A DNA stretch of 64,000 nucleotides, taken from NCBI RefSeq assembly GCF_035594125.1, contig NC_087155.1, forward strand, positions 6,953,692 to 7,017,691. Direction: 5' to 3'. The notes under the pieces were generated by a model. That model made no database searches. It was not told the DNA's origin and was given only the letters and a program-made list of their open reading frames with translations. Of the stretch, positions 1 to 11,303 are shown piece by piece. Each line of letters opens with the position of its first letter. The first letter of the stretch is position 1. Both the position numbers and the translations under genes were made by a program. This DNA comes from Scylla paramamosain. Its lineage: Eukaryota > Arthropoda > Malacostraca > Decapoda > Portunidae.

Positions 1-795
1 TGGAGTGATAGGACAAGATAAAGATATGAGATTGTGATCGGAGGAGCCCAACGGAGAAGAAAGGGTGACAGCATAAGCAGAAGGATTAGAGGTCAGGAAA
101 AGGTCAAGAATGTTGGGCGTATCTCCAAGACGGTCAGGAATACGAGTAGGGTGTTGCACCAATTGCTCTAGGTCATGGAGGATAGCAAAGTTGTAGGCTA
201 GTTCACCAGGATGGTCAGTGAAGGGAGAGGAAAGCCAAAGCTGGTGGTGAACATTGAAGTCTCCAAGAATGGAGATCTCTGCAAAAGGGAAGAGGGTCAG
301 AATGTGCTCCACTTTGGAAGTTAAGTAGTCAAAGAATTTCTTATAGTCAGAGGAGTTAGGAGAGAGGTATACAGCACAGATAAATTTAGTATGAGAATGA
401 CTCTGTAGTCGTAGCCAGATGGTGGAAAACTCGGAAGATTCAAGAGCGTGGGCACGAGAGCAGGTTAAGTCATTGCGCACATAAACGCAGCATCCAGCTT
501 TGGATCGAAAATGAGGATAGAGAAAGTAGGAGGGAACAGAAAAGGGGCTACTGTCAGTTGCCTCAGACACCTGAGTTTCAGTGAGGAAAAGAAGATGAGG
601 TTTAGAAGAGGAGAGGTGGTGTTCTACAGATTGAAAATTAGATCTTAGACCGCGAATGTTGCAGAAGTTAATGAAGAAAAAGTTGAGGGGGGTGTCAAGA
701 CACTTAGGGTCGTCGACGGAAAGGCAGTCCGACCTGGGGACATTTATGGTCCCCTCCCCAGATGGGGACTCCGAGGCTGGTGTAGGAGTCGCCAT
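1..795 (-). CDS. LINE endonuclease domain, partial ORF open to the window edge
   Basis: The frame starts at the ATG whose complement is 793-795 and appears uninterrupted for 265 codons to base 1. Sister copies show the same N-terminus ([11 protein letters not shown]) followed by apurinic-endonuclease-like motifs: [22 protein letters not shown] and GSSDHNLIS. These correspond to the catalytic Glu, the GDFN box and the SDH box of EEP-family nucleases. The enzyme would nick target DNA to prime reverse transcription. It is the least damaged endonuclease frame in the window, but completeness cannot be judged from here. Confidence 0.75.
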   Translation of the reverse strand, partial: MATPTPASESPSGEGTINVPRSDCLSVDDPKCLDTPLNFFFINFCNIRGLRSNFQSVEHHLSSSKPHLLFLTETQVSEATDSSPFSVPSYFLYPHFRSKAGCCVYVRNDLTCSRAHALESSEFSTIWLRLQSHSHTKFICAVYLSPNSSDYKKFFDYLTSKVEHILTLFPFAEISILGDFNVHHQLWLSSPFTDHPGELAYNFAILHDLEQLVQHPTRIPDRLGDTPNILDLFLTSNPSAYAVTLSSPLGSSDHNLISLSCPITP

Positions 796-1041
796 GATTT
801 TAAAATTTTTTGAGTGAAGGGTGTGTGTGTTATTAGGTGCTTGTAGTTTTGTGTGGAGGAAGAGAGTTGTCTTTAGAGGGCAGGCTGTGACTACCCCCTT
901 GTGTTGTGAGACACAAAGGGAAACGTTCAGTGAGGTCACAGCTGGGTTTAATGATAAGTTCACAGCACCCCCTGAACAGTGCTTTAGACCTCACTGGGAG
1001 TAATTATCGTTTCGGCAGGTGTCTACTGCCTCCTCCTTGTA
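1..1041 (-). mobile_element. LINE copy A, 5' part (jockey-superfamily-like non-LTR retrotransposon), cut by window edge
   Basis: Reading leftward from 1041, this matches the 5' ends of the copies at 22757-26041, 44903-48678 and 50675-53979. There is a 5' UTR of about 245 bp, then an ATG (reverse complement of 793-795) opening an endonuclease-reverse transcriptase frame. The family looks like a single-ORF element ending in a poly-A tail. The reverse transcriptase half lies left of the window. The class (jockey/CR1/L2 group) is inferred from motif style and was not tested by phylogeny. Confidence 0.85.
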
Positions 1042-1042
1042 T

Positions 1043-1563
1043 ACCATCTTTGTTGCTATCCTCTGTATTCTTCCCAGTCTCTGCATTTTGTAGGTTCATT
1101 CACCCACTGTCTCACTGTATTCACCATCATGGTATGCACAAGTTCTTCGCTCCATGACCTGACATTTTCTCTCACTTCCATCTCCTCCCAGTTAATTCCT
1201 TTAGTGTTGAAGTTGCCTACTAAGAGCACTTTGTTGTTACTTTTCCTTATCATTTCCTTGTTTCTAGTTGCATAATTTTATATCTATTGGTCTCGCATGC
1301 ATTAGTTTTTGGTGGTATGTATCTCACAGTAACTTTCCTTTTTTTCATCTCCTTTGATCTTAATCACAACACTCAAAGTTTATGCCATTCCATCACCATA
1401 TTTCACTTCCTCAACAACAATATATTTTACCAGTATCATCGCTCCTCCTCCTCCCTTTCCTTTTCTGTCTCACCTCCATGTGCTGTATCCTTCCTTTGCA
1501 AATCTCATCTTTATTTCCTCTTGTAGTTTGTTTAATTTCTGTTAAACATACCACGTCTGGTTT

Positions 1564-1565
<2 letters not shown>
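1043..1565 (-). mobile_element. Endonuclease fragment of a second, different LINE
   Basis: On the minus strand, broken frames read VCLTEIKQ, then KVTVRYIPPKTNA, then KVLLVGNFNTKGINWEEME and QWVNEPTKCRD. These are typical endonuclease motifs of CR1/L2-type LINEs (a TETK-like box, YVPP, GDFN and a VxEPTR box). The sequence is unlike LINE family A next to it. The fragment begins exactly where copy A ends and runs into the GT array at 1566. No reverse transcriptase is attached. The class is inferred from motif spacing. Confidence 0.65.

Positions 1566-1641
<76 letters not shown>
1566..1641. repeat. (GT)n microsatellite
   Basis: About 37 uninterrupted GT units. Any long Cys-Val reading frame here is a product of the repeat and not a gene. 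Confidence 0.97.

Positions 1642-2259
<618 letters not shown>

Positions 2260-2357
<98 letters not shown>
2260..2357. repeat. (GT)n-(GA)n compound microsatellite
   Basis: About 10 GT units run directly into about 39 GA units. Confidence 0.97.
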
Positions 2358-2358
<1 letters not shown>

Positions 2359-2739
2359 AGTCCTGATGATAGTTATAATAGAATGAGAATGAAAATGGGT
2401 GGAAAGAGCATAAATGCAGAGGGAACAGATGGAGGAAAAATTAAAAGGAGTAGAGGACAGGAAAAGAGAATACTTCCTCTCTCCCTCTAATTCTTCACTC
2501 ACTCCTCACCCTTGGTGCTTATATTTATTCTTTCTACTTTCTCCCCATTATTACATCCTTTTCCTTAACCCTTCCTCCACTTCCATACCCCATGTATTCC
2601 TTCCCAGTTATATCCCTCCCCTTATTCATTTCCTCTCCATTGCTCTTTTGTCTTGTCTCAAACCTCCCTCCTTGTCACCTCCTCTCCCTCTTATCTGTGA
2701 GAGATAAGGGAAAAGGGAGTAATGCCTCTCTCTCTCCCC
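2358..2739. other. Intronic or upstream DNA, nothing recognised
   Basis: AT- and pyrimidine-rich sequence without a convincing exon, splice pair or transposon end. Confidence 0.4.
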
Positions 2740-3330
<591 letters not shown>

Positions 3331-3575
3331 ACATGGTTTGAAAAATATTGAATATGAGAATCTATTTTTCCTATATATCCATTCCATGATGTCATCTCAA
3401 CTACCCAGCAAGGTTAATTTTCCTTCCATCCAGATTCTGCCCAAACTTGAAATCATATACGATCCTCTCTTCTGTCTTCACTTGGTACTCCTTCTTCCCC
3501 CTTTGTCTCCTGAATGGTTAATATTTATTATTTGAATTCAAAACAAGAAAATAAAATCTGAATTCTTGTTAACAG
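3331..3575. other. Upstream intron of Gcn2, nothing recognised
   Basis: AT-rich DNA ending in a pyrimidine-containing acceptor (TTCTTGTTAACAG) at 3575. Confidence 0.4.
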
Positions 3576-3704
3576 GAAAAAGGAGGAATTGAAAGAAGAA
3601 GAAAGGCAGAGGCGAGAGCGTAAATTTCAACCTTCGTTTATTGTTGATAAAGGGAGTGACCGGCCTCACACTGGTGACTTCAGTGAACCTCCATCAAGTA
3701 GGCG
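3576..3704 (+). CDS. Gcn2: Gcn2 exon a: charged linker after the RWD domain
   Basis: Flanked by AACAG and GGCG|GTATGT. The first base completes a codon from an upstream exon outside the window. It then encodes a Lys/Glu/Arg-rich helix (KKEELKEEERQRRERKF) followed by a Pro/Ser tail. Metazoan GCN2 has such a charged segment between the RWD and pseudokinase domains. It ends two bases into an Arg codon, which exon b completes. The exon is too short and too low in complexity to identify alone; its phase match to exon b supports it. Confidence 0.8.
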
Positions 3705-4244
3705 GTATGTTGTGTCCACTTAATATAATTGTAGTATTTGACATGATCCGTATTATATTTATATCATATGCAGTTACTGTTTATATGTTAGCTGTAAAAA
3801 GATGAGATACAAAAAAGAAAACTAAGGATTTGTTAGTCAAACTGTTTTTATATTTTTCAAAACTGGTTAAAAATTTTTGTGGTTTGAATTCTAATTAAGC
3901 TACAATACTACTTAAACTACCTTTAAAGAAAGGGTAGATATTTGGAGCCAGAACAAAAGGAAATTATTTTCCAAGAAAATAAAAAAGAATGTGGAAATTA
4001 CATAAAAATTTTGGTGTTGAGTTTAGTTGATGAGATGTGTGATGAAACCTACACCAAAAACATGCAGAAGATTGTAAATAACAAACTTGATGAAGAATAG
4101 GAAGTGTTGTAATGAGAGGGCTTGTGTAGCTCTTCAATGAGTCTGCTAAGTGCTAAGGCTTTATTTGTATTTGTCTCACTCTTACACCTCTATATTTGTA
4201 AGTGCTAGGCCTGTATATGCATACATATATTCATGTAGTAAATA
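3705..4244. other. Intron, nothing recognised
   Basis: AT-rich sequence with no clear repeat end or coding signal. Confidence 0.4.
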
Positions 4245-4330
4245 GGAATACACCAGACTTTTTTCTTCATTTATTGCAATGTTTCACCTTCACAGAAGGC
4301 ATCATCAGGCTAAAAAGATTGATAAAAATA
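4245..4330 (+). mobile_element. Possible Penelope-like element end
   Basis: Contains CACCAGACTTTTTTCTTCAT, then GCAATGTTTCACCTTCACAG and GGCATCATCAGGCTAAAA. This resembles the 'aacgtttcac...catcatcagg' end motif of Penelope-like retroelements. The CACCAGACTTTCTTC motif recurs as a hairpin near 29376. No reverse transcriptase is attached. Class is tentative. Confidence 0.3.
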
Positions 4331-4532
4331 AGCACAAAGACAAATCATAAAATATCATATCACAATAGGGACAAAAAACAAAACAGTAACCAAAGGTGGG
4401 ACAGGTAGGCAAGCATTAAAAAAAAAATGACAAAATAACCTATCAGCAGTAGCTTAACATGACAAAAAAAAATAAAAAAATAAATAAATAAAGGAAAATA
4501 AAGGTATGAAGCTATGGACAAACCTTGTGGTA

Positions 4533-5150
4533 CCATAATTCGGTTCTAGAACAAAGTTACTTGATTTCAATTATTAAAAGCCATAGCAAAAGCTGCTGTC
4601 TATTACTAATTTATAGTTTCTATGTCTACTTCATTTTTATATGTTTGGAGGAGAGACACAGAGTGTAAAACAATAATTCAATCTTTGAAATAAGGTGAAT
4701 GTGATCCTGTTGATGTAAACAAACAGGAGTAATCCTGAGCCACCTGTGGGTCTCTCGATGACCCTCAATACCATCACTACTGCACAACTGCATTTTTCCA
4801 GTAGCTTTTTCCAGCAGCAAGATGTCTAAGTGTTATGATCACCATTTTGGCAGCAAATGTGTTGCTCCTCTTTGTGTCCCTCTGTAAGGCTTTCCTCACT
4901 AGATCGGTCTAAACAGTATCCTCTGATGAGTTCTCTGTCACTGTGTTCATTCAGTACATCCTTTCTGGATAAATAATTTGAGAGTTGTAGATGTTGTGAA
5001 GCAGCCATCTCGGCTGTGGGGTGTCTGTCATAAGCCACTAAGACAGTATAGATTGGTGTATGGGAACAGATTAATCCATTTTACATTGCTTCCTATGGGG
5101 AAAGTAGTTTCAGTTTCTGAACATTTGGATTTCGAACAGTATTCAGGAAC
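4533..5150 (-). mobile_element. Harbinger-type MITE, left arm of a head-to-head pair
   Basis: Reverse-complement copy of the family seen intact at 29570-30296. The minus strand carries DVLNEHSDRELIRGYCLDR, a decayed form of the HARBI1-like transposase N-terminus. The outer terminal repeat (about 75 bp) is missing at 4533. It meets its partner at about 5150, forming a large palindrome. Confidence 0.65.
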
Positions 5151-5926
5151 TGTTCTCAAACTTATTTCCTCCCTGAATGCTGTTCAGAATTTGAAATGTT
5201 TTGAAACTGAAACTTCTTTTCACATAGGAATCAATATAAAATGGATTAATCTGTTCCTGGACACCTGTCCACCCTGTGTTAGTGGCTTATGACAGATGGT
5301 CCCACAGCCAAGAGATAGCTGCTCCACAACATCTCCAGCTCAGAAATCTTTATCACCAGAAATGATGTGTTGAATGAACTTAGTGACACAAAACTCATCA
5401 GAAGATATTGTTTAGACAATGCAGGTATTCTCTTTGTCACTGATCTAGTGAGGGGGAGCCTTACAGTGACAGAGAAGAGCAACCCACTTACTGCCAAAGT
5501 GAAGGTGATCGTTACACTTAGACATCTTGCTGCTGGGAAAAGCTACTGGGAAAATGCAGTTGTGAAATAGTGATGGCGTTGTGGGTCATCGAGAGAGCCA
5601 CAGATGGCTTGGGATTATTCCTGAGTGAAAACTGTTTGTTTATATCGAGGTTCTTCAACAGTATCACATTTAACTTATTTGAAAGATTTAATTACTGTCT
5701 TACCCACTGTGTCTCTCCCCCAAATACAGAGAAATGAAGGAAATTTTTATAGAAACTAAAATTGATAATAAATGGCAGCTTTTGCCATGTCTTTAAGTAT
5801 TTGAAATCAAATAGCTTTGTTCGAGAACTAAATTATGGTATGGCAACTGAAGCAATTGTGAGTTTGAATTTTGTTTGAAAACTGATTTGTTCGAAATGGG
5901 AAGTGTTCAGTAACTGAGGTTCCACT
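5150..5926 (+). mobile_element. Harbinger-type MITE, right arm of a head-to-head pair
   Basis: Contains MLNELSDTKLIRRYCLDNAG, ILFVTDLVRGSL and NPLTAKVKVIVTLRHLAAGK (5367-5570). These match the pattern of the N-terminal region of HARBI1/PIF transposases (SDEEFxxRYRL...LLxxL...R.NPLTxxxQVLxALRFLATG). The DDE core is absent, so the copy is non-autonomous. The right end reads ACTGAGGTTCCACTG followed by TATATA, consistent with a TA target duplication that has grown into a TA run. Confidence 0.7.
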
Positions 5927-5939
5927 GTATATATATATA

Positions 5940-6844
5940 TATTTCGGCATATAAGATGACACGAATCATTCTAAAAAAGACACTAAAAAAGTGGGTTGCC
6001 CTATAAGTCAGGTACAAAAACAATGACCTTAAAATTTTACACAATAACATTGCAAACAAAAACAAACTTTTATTACAACTGTTGGGGAAGTTATACATAG
6101 TAAAATAGGAATCCATTTTGAGAAAATGCACAGAAACATATTGCCATTGAAAAGTGTGTAAACAAAATTTAATGCAGTACAACTACAACCCCTTGCTTGC
6201 ATTGCATACAAACGGATAAAGCAGGAGGCTATGCAAATATTTTCCAGTCTTTCCAAAGCTGAAGAAGGAGCTATATGAAGGTCTTAGAGGCATGGAGCCC
6301 CAGGCTAAGCAGCAAAGGAAAGCAAACTGTGGTGAAAATGAATCTCTTCAGCCTGCAATGTTGTATAGGGATGGAGTACATGTACTGAGAAAAAATTCAA
6401 GAATGTTGGTGTATCTAATCAAAAGAAACACGATACTGTTAGATAGAAGATTGTGGCCAACTGCCCGATACACACAGGTGGCACAAGGCAAGGGTTTGTT
6501 TATGTATAGAAAAACAGATCATACCACTTGTAATTTTATACCAACTTCATCCATCCATCCATCCTTTTTCATGAAAATGTACAAAAAACCTGGTGGGAAT
6601 TTCATTTTAGGCTTAGTTTTACACTTGAAGATGATGGTGCCTTATTACTGGTAATACATTCACGGTATTTTATTCGTAGTACTGGTATATCACTGTCTCA
6701 TTTGTCTGGTGTTCACTGACCTAAACTTCACCACAGATGGTTTGGTAGTTTGGGTGTTGTCTTTTACATCAGTTAAAACCATTAAATTTAAACTAAAATT
6801 TGGGGGTCATCTTATTTGAAAGTCATCTCATCTGCCAAAATATA
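5940..6844. mobile_element. TIR element with TTTCGGCATATAAGATGAC ends
   Basis: The left end TATTTCGGCATATAAGATGA is mirrored at the right by TCATCTCATCTGCCAAAATA, giving an imperfect terminal inverted repeat of about 20 bp with TA at both outer sides. The interior (about 0.9 kb) has an open frame at 6292-6654 with no domain I can name. The end sequence resembles Tigger/pogo-type DNA transposons, but no transposase was recognised. Confidence 0.5.
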
Positions 6845-8756
6845 TAGTATATCATATACTGCTGATGCTAAAGAATGGAAATTGTTCAAATGATTATTAA
6901 CATGTACAGTTACTTATACAAAGTGTTGTCACAGTTGTCAGAAGGTTTTTGGCTTATGTATTCTTGTATGCAAATGAAACACTTGGCAACAATTCAAAGA
7001 TTTTAAGAGGTATAGCCACAGAACAACAGTGCTTGAGAAGCAGCAGTACCTCACATGAAATATCTGTTTGTAATTACAGTATATAAAGGTACTGAGTATA
7101 AGCTTTGCTTATGACTGTACAGCCAACTGAATTTTTCAGTCCTGTGATAGTCCATTTGTAAGCCACCTAGACCTGGAGAAAACAAAGCCGAAGTCCTGAA
7201 CCAATTACTCAGTAATCCAATAAATTGTACCATGTAAGGAAACATGAATCCTGCAGTTACAGAAAGAACAAATGAACATGAATACACTGAGTCAATGCTA
7301 TTAAAGCACCACAATATAATGATTGTAACATAATATCATAACAAGTAGCAATCTTTGGCAACTGTATTCTAATCTACTATAGAGACACTAACTTGTTATG
7401 GTTGTAGTGATTTATTTCAATGTGTATGTATTCTTTGAGATATTTGATTGTGATACTATGAAATATGACATAATACAATATTTAACAATTTAGTTTAATC
7501 ATATAGATTAGTTTTTGAAATGCAGTTATGAATGTCTAACCAAAATTTACAAAGTTTAACTAAATGCCTGCAAGTGCTCAGTGAAGAGATGCAAAACAGA
7601 CATTTATTTTCATTATTTAAGTGGCTTATTAGAAGTTACTGAATTATTGATATGATGAAAATATAGGAAGAATATTTTTAGAGTAAAAAATATAGTAATA
7701 TCACTTCTTGCTTCAACAGCAGAACATTGTACTTCGATGACATCATCAGGCAAGGGTTTGTGTTACCTTCATAGTTTTTTTTTTTTAATGGACAAAAGGC
7801 TTTTGCATATTAAAAATATTTATTCCCAATCACCCTACTCTACACTTTTCTGAATAATTGTTGTAAATCTACTACTAGTCAGTAGTGCTGAGAACTACTT
7901 AGCATTCTTACTTAATTAAAACGATGAATTTTGTCTCAATTGTTTGACAGAGGCTTTTAAATATTTCCTTTTTAAAGCATTATCATCATTCACAAATGTT
8001 AAATTTCTTTCTTATAAATCAATAAAGCTTATCTGTAATGACACTAGTCCTGCTTTTAATAAAAAAAAGTTGTTAATGGGTTGCCACTAAATAGGATACT
8101 GAATAAATCTTACCAGATAGTGTGACAACACTTTGTATAGGTGTCTGTATAATCATGATCAAAAGTTGAATAACTTGTTGCACTCATTTCCACTGTGTTT
8201 AGTGTTTTACCTCAGTCTTAAGTCTTCTGTTTTGCTTATCAGGTTTTATAAGAACATTGTCAGCAGATTAGAAGACTCAAGATTGAGGAAAAATGTTAAA
8301 TAAAGTTGAAATAATTGTGGAAGATTAATAGATCTCTGGTCATGGTTGTACTTATACATGTAAATATCCGTATAAGTTGTACTAGATGTCCATGTAAGTA
8401 TTAGTTGTACTACATGTCAATATATATAGTAGTTGTATTTGATTACATCCACTACTTAGTTTATGCCTAGGAGAATTTTCTTTTTATATCATGGTCATGT
8501 ATGTAATCATGCATATTCTTATTTATGATCTGAATGTCTTATAACTGTAAAACTTCTTAAAAATGGAGTCCTTTTCTAAGAAACAGGTGTTAAATTAATT
8601 AAATTGATAGTTAATAGGTAAGTAGACTAACAGGGCTGGACATATACTTTAAATGTGAAAAATTTTTTATATGGCAGACTTGGACAGATAAAATACAAAT
8701 ATTTTCTCTAGACAGCCAGAATTAGAAAAATAAATCACAAATATTTTCACTTGCAG
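6845..8756. other. Intron, mostly unrecognised AT-rich DNA
   Basis: No exon or intact mobile element was recognised over 1.9 kb. A stretch at 7728-7752 (AACATTGTACTTCGATGACATC, read in two parts) resembles a Penelope-like end but is too weak to call. The acceptor TTTTCACTTGCAG at 8756 ends the intron. Confidence 0.4.
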
Positions 8757-9519
8757 AATGAAGTGTCGTTCAGTGTCAGAATGTAGTAGTGAAAGTGGCT
8801 CAGGAGAACAAGTGATCCACTTTAATGTCACAGGGAAACAGGAGCGTGTAGTGGTCCTTATAGGCTGCCTAGGAACCCGTGTCACCCAGAGCTGCTGCAT
8901 CCTGGAGGCACAAGAGAAAGGCTCCCTAGAAAAATGTGTTGTATATGAGTGGAATTTCAAAGGAAAAAGAAGTGGAAGGAAAGGAAGTCGTGTTAAATTT
9001 GCTCAGGAAAATCAATTTGAGGAGTTATTAACAAAATTAAGTGTTGTAGAAAAAGAAATGACTTCCCTACTACGACTGTCACATACCAACCTGATCCATT
9101 ACTTGGGAATCAGAGTTAATAATCGTCATAATGAAGGGATACAGTTGTGCCTATTACAGGAATATGTGCATGGTCTTCCAGTTAAGTACTATATTGACTG
9201 CAAAATACCCCTAAACAATATGCCCCTCATTAGGCATATCACAGAAGGAACCTTACAGGCTTTGAATTATATGCACCAAAATAATGTTGTACATAGAGAC
9301 CTCAGAGATTCCTGCATATTTTTGGATATGAGGTGCCAGCAGGTCCGAGTAGCTGATTATGGAATAGAGAAAAGAATAACTGAAGTGGTGTCAGAGTTTT
9401 ATGAAGCAGATGTGCCATCAGCCTACCCACTCTCCCTGGGGCGTGGAGGAAAGAAGGGAGATGTGTACCGGCTGGGTTTTATTATACTCTCTCTTCTGCT
9501 TGGAGAGAGGGTCAAACAG
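8757..9519 (+). CDS. Gcn2: Gcn2 exon b: pseudokinase domain
   Basis: 254 full codons after the base completing the split Arg. The fold follows a protein kinase: YEWNFKGK (strand region), LLRLSHTNLIHYLG (N-lobe), LQEYVHG (hinge), ALNYMHQNNVVHRDLRDSC (catalytic-loop equivalent; Asp at residue 224), VRVADYGIEKR (DFG equivalent; residue 243) and GKKGDVYRLGFIILSLL. The GKKGDVxRLG string is diagnostic of the GCN2 pseudokinase. There is no Gly-rich loop and no usable ATP-binding Lys, so it should be regulatory: in GCN2 this domain contacts and activates the true kinase. The exon ends on a complete Gln codon before GTAAAG. Confidence 0.95.
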
Positions 9520-9643
9520 GTAAAGTTATGATAGCTGTTCTAAATTATGGAAGTTTTGTTAACTATGAGGCAAAGTCAGTAAATTGTTGTATAAAGATTT
9601 CACTCCTAAATTTAAAGAGCTGTACTGCAATTTGCTTCCACAG

Positions 9644-9814
9644 ATTGTGCCAAACATACCACCCTCTGTGAATGGTGAACTTAGAGACTTTCTTCAGCGA
9701 TGCCTTGAAGTTAATGAGCAGGAAAGGTGGACTACAAAAAGCCTTCTTAATCATACCTTCATTAGCAATATTGCAGAAGGCAATGTGACTGATAACAAGA
9801 ATGATGTAAATAAA
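9644..9814 (+). CDS. Gcn2: Gcn2 exon c: end of pseudokinase
   Basis: 57 codons, phase 0 at both ends, acceptor TTGCTTCCACAG and donor AAA|GTAAGT. It encodes LRDFLQRCLEVNEQERWTTK and LLNHTFI, matching the final helices of the GCN2 pseudokinase (human pattern: ERWSPQQLLEHSFI). Intron b/c is only 124 bp. Confidence 0.93.
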
Positions 9815-9940
9815 GTAAGTTCAAGAATCCTTGATTTTTCTAATAAAGCTTCTGTATGGTAGTCTTTTAGCCCTGGTTCATATTAAGAATTACTTTCAGT
9901 ATAAAGAATGAAAAAAAATGATAAATTTTCTCATCCCCAG

Positions 9941-10123
9941 CTTTCTCCAGTCATAACTGAATCTCAAAATAAAAATGAAAAGGGGTCCTCAGAAGCAGGA
10001 ATTGAATCCTCTTCTGATGTCTTGCTGCATCTTCCCTCCAACCTGCGAGGGCACTCCAGGCTAGACCAAGAGTATGTCATCCTGGAATTACTGGGACAAG
10101 GAGGATTTGGCCATGTTTTTAAG
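9941..10123 (+). CDS. Gcn2: Gcn2 exon d: linker and Gly-rich loop of the kinase
   Basis: 61 codons, phase 0. A Ser/Glu-rich linker leads into YVILELLGQGGFGHVFK, the GxGxFGxV nucleotide-binding loop of the active kinase (about residues 398-415). The acceptor is TTCTCATCCCCAG and the donor AAG|GTACAT. The intron before it is 126 bp. Confidence 0.95.
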
Positions 10124-10259
10124 GTACATGTGTATTTGAAGAATGTTTATGGTGTTCCTGTTGTTTAGTGGATGAAAAATGGTCTGAATTAAAGGCTTGC
10201 TATAAAATTTGTGCAATTAACTTGCAAATTGGAGGAATAATTCACAGCAATCTTTACAG

Positions 10260-10427
10260 GTTCATAATAAGGTTGATGACAGAATCTATGCATTGAAAAG
10301 AATTCGTCTGGATCAGCAAAGTGAAGTGGTGCGGAGAAAAATCATCCGTGAAGTTAAACTCTTGTCGTCACTCAATCATGAGAATGTTGTTCGATACTAC
10401 ACTTCTTGGATTGATGAATTTGAGCAG
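10260..10427 (+). CDS. Gcn2: Gcn2 exon e: kinase N-lobe with the ATP-binding Lys
   Basis: 56 codons, phase 0. YALKRIRL carries the strand-3 Lys that anchors ATP, IIREVKLLSSL carries the helix-C Glu, and HENVVRYYTSWID is the hallmark HxNxVRYYxxWxE string of eIF2-alpha kinases. The conserved kinase insert begins right after this exon, as in other eIF2-alpha kinases, and is encoded by the next three exons. Confidence 0.96.
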
Positions 10428-11135
10428 GTAAAAAGATAATGCATTATAGTATTCATTGCTATAGAATATTACATCATATTCAGACTTAAGTACCACAATA
10501 ATTTACTTTCTACCTGTTTCCCATAAGCTGTCTTTAAGAAAGGTACTAGTCCACGAACATACTCATTCCTAATTTTGTGTTGCAATTGGTAATATAATTT
10601 GGGGGTTTGATGCTGCTCTATTGATTTTAATTTATTTAGCCAATATGTTGAACTGGCATAAAAAGCCAGTGCCAGGTTATAAAGTTTACCTTGAGTTAGG
10701 CAGACACATGATAGCTAAGTACCTATCAGTTCACAGGCCTGCAACTAAGCACAGTACTTAGCTGGAATTTGATCTGAAATGTCTGCCAAGGATGGTAAAA
10801 TGTTGAGAAGGAGCTTGTTCTGAGTTGGGTGCTGGCTGGAGTCTAACTTGGATGAAGGACTGTTGTTCGGAAGTGACTGACTCCCTGCTTACTGAGCAGA
10901 TCGATATTGGTTTGCTCCAGGGTGGTGAATTCACTCGACCTGGATCCTCATTGTTTTATCTGCTCGTCATGGTGGATTGTTATACTTTGATTAATTCCCA
11001 TCACCATTAACTTCTCTGTTGGAAGGATAGTTCCGACACCAAATATAAGTTATACTTTACTAGAGCTAATTTTTATGATAATCTAGCTAAATAGCCATTC
11101 TGAGCTACCAGGACATTATGGCCAGTACTTGTCTG
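10428..11135. other. Intron start, unassigned
   Basis: The stretch 10640-10800 has a repeat-like feel (GCAGACACATGATAGCTAAG, TCAGTTCACAGGCCTGCAAC) but matches nothing else in the window. No coding signal. Confidence 0.35.
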
Positions 11136-11156
11136 TCATGTTCCTCTCCTTGTGTG

Positions 11157-11303
11157 AAGAAAAAGTTGAGGGGAGTATGTCAAGACACTTATGGTTGATA
11201 CCCAGAAGAGCAGTCCAACCTGGGGACATTTGTGGTCCTCAGGTTGGATTGCTTTTCTGGTATTGACTCTAAGTGTCTTGATACTCCCTTCAACTTTTTC
11301 TTC
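11157..11303. repeat. Fold-back cap on LINE copy B
   Basis: Left arm 11157-11222 (starting GAAGAAAAAGTTGAGGGGAG) is the near-exact inverse of right arm 11240-11303 (ending CAACTTTTTCTTC), around a loop of about 18 bases. Both arms are the same piece of LINE 5' sequence (bases near 665-740 of copy A). Confidence 0.75.
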
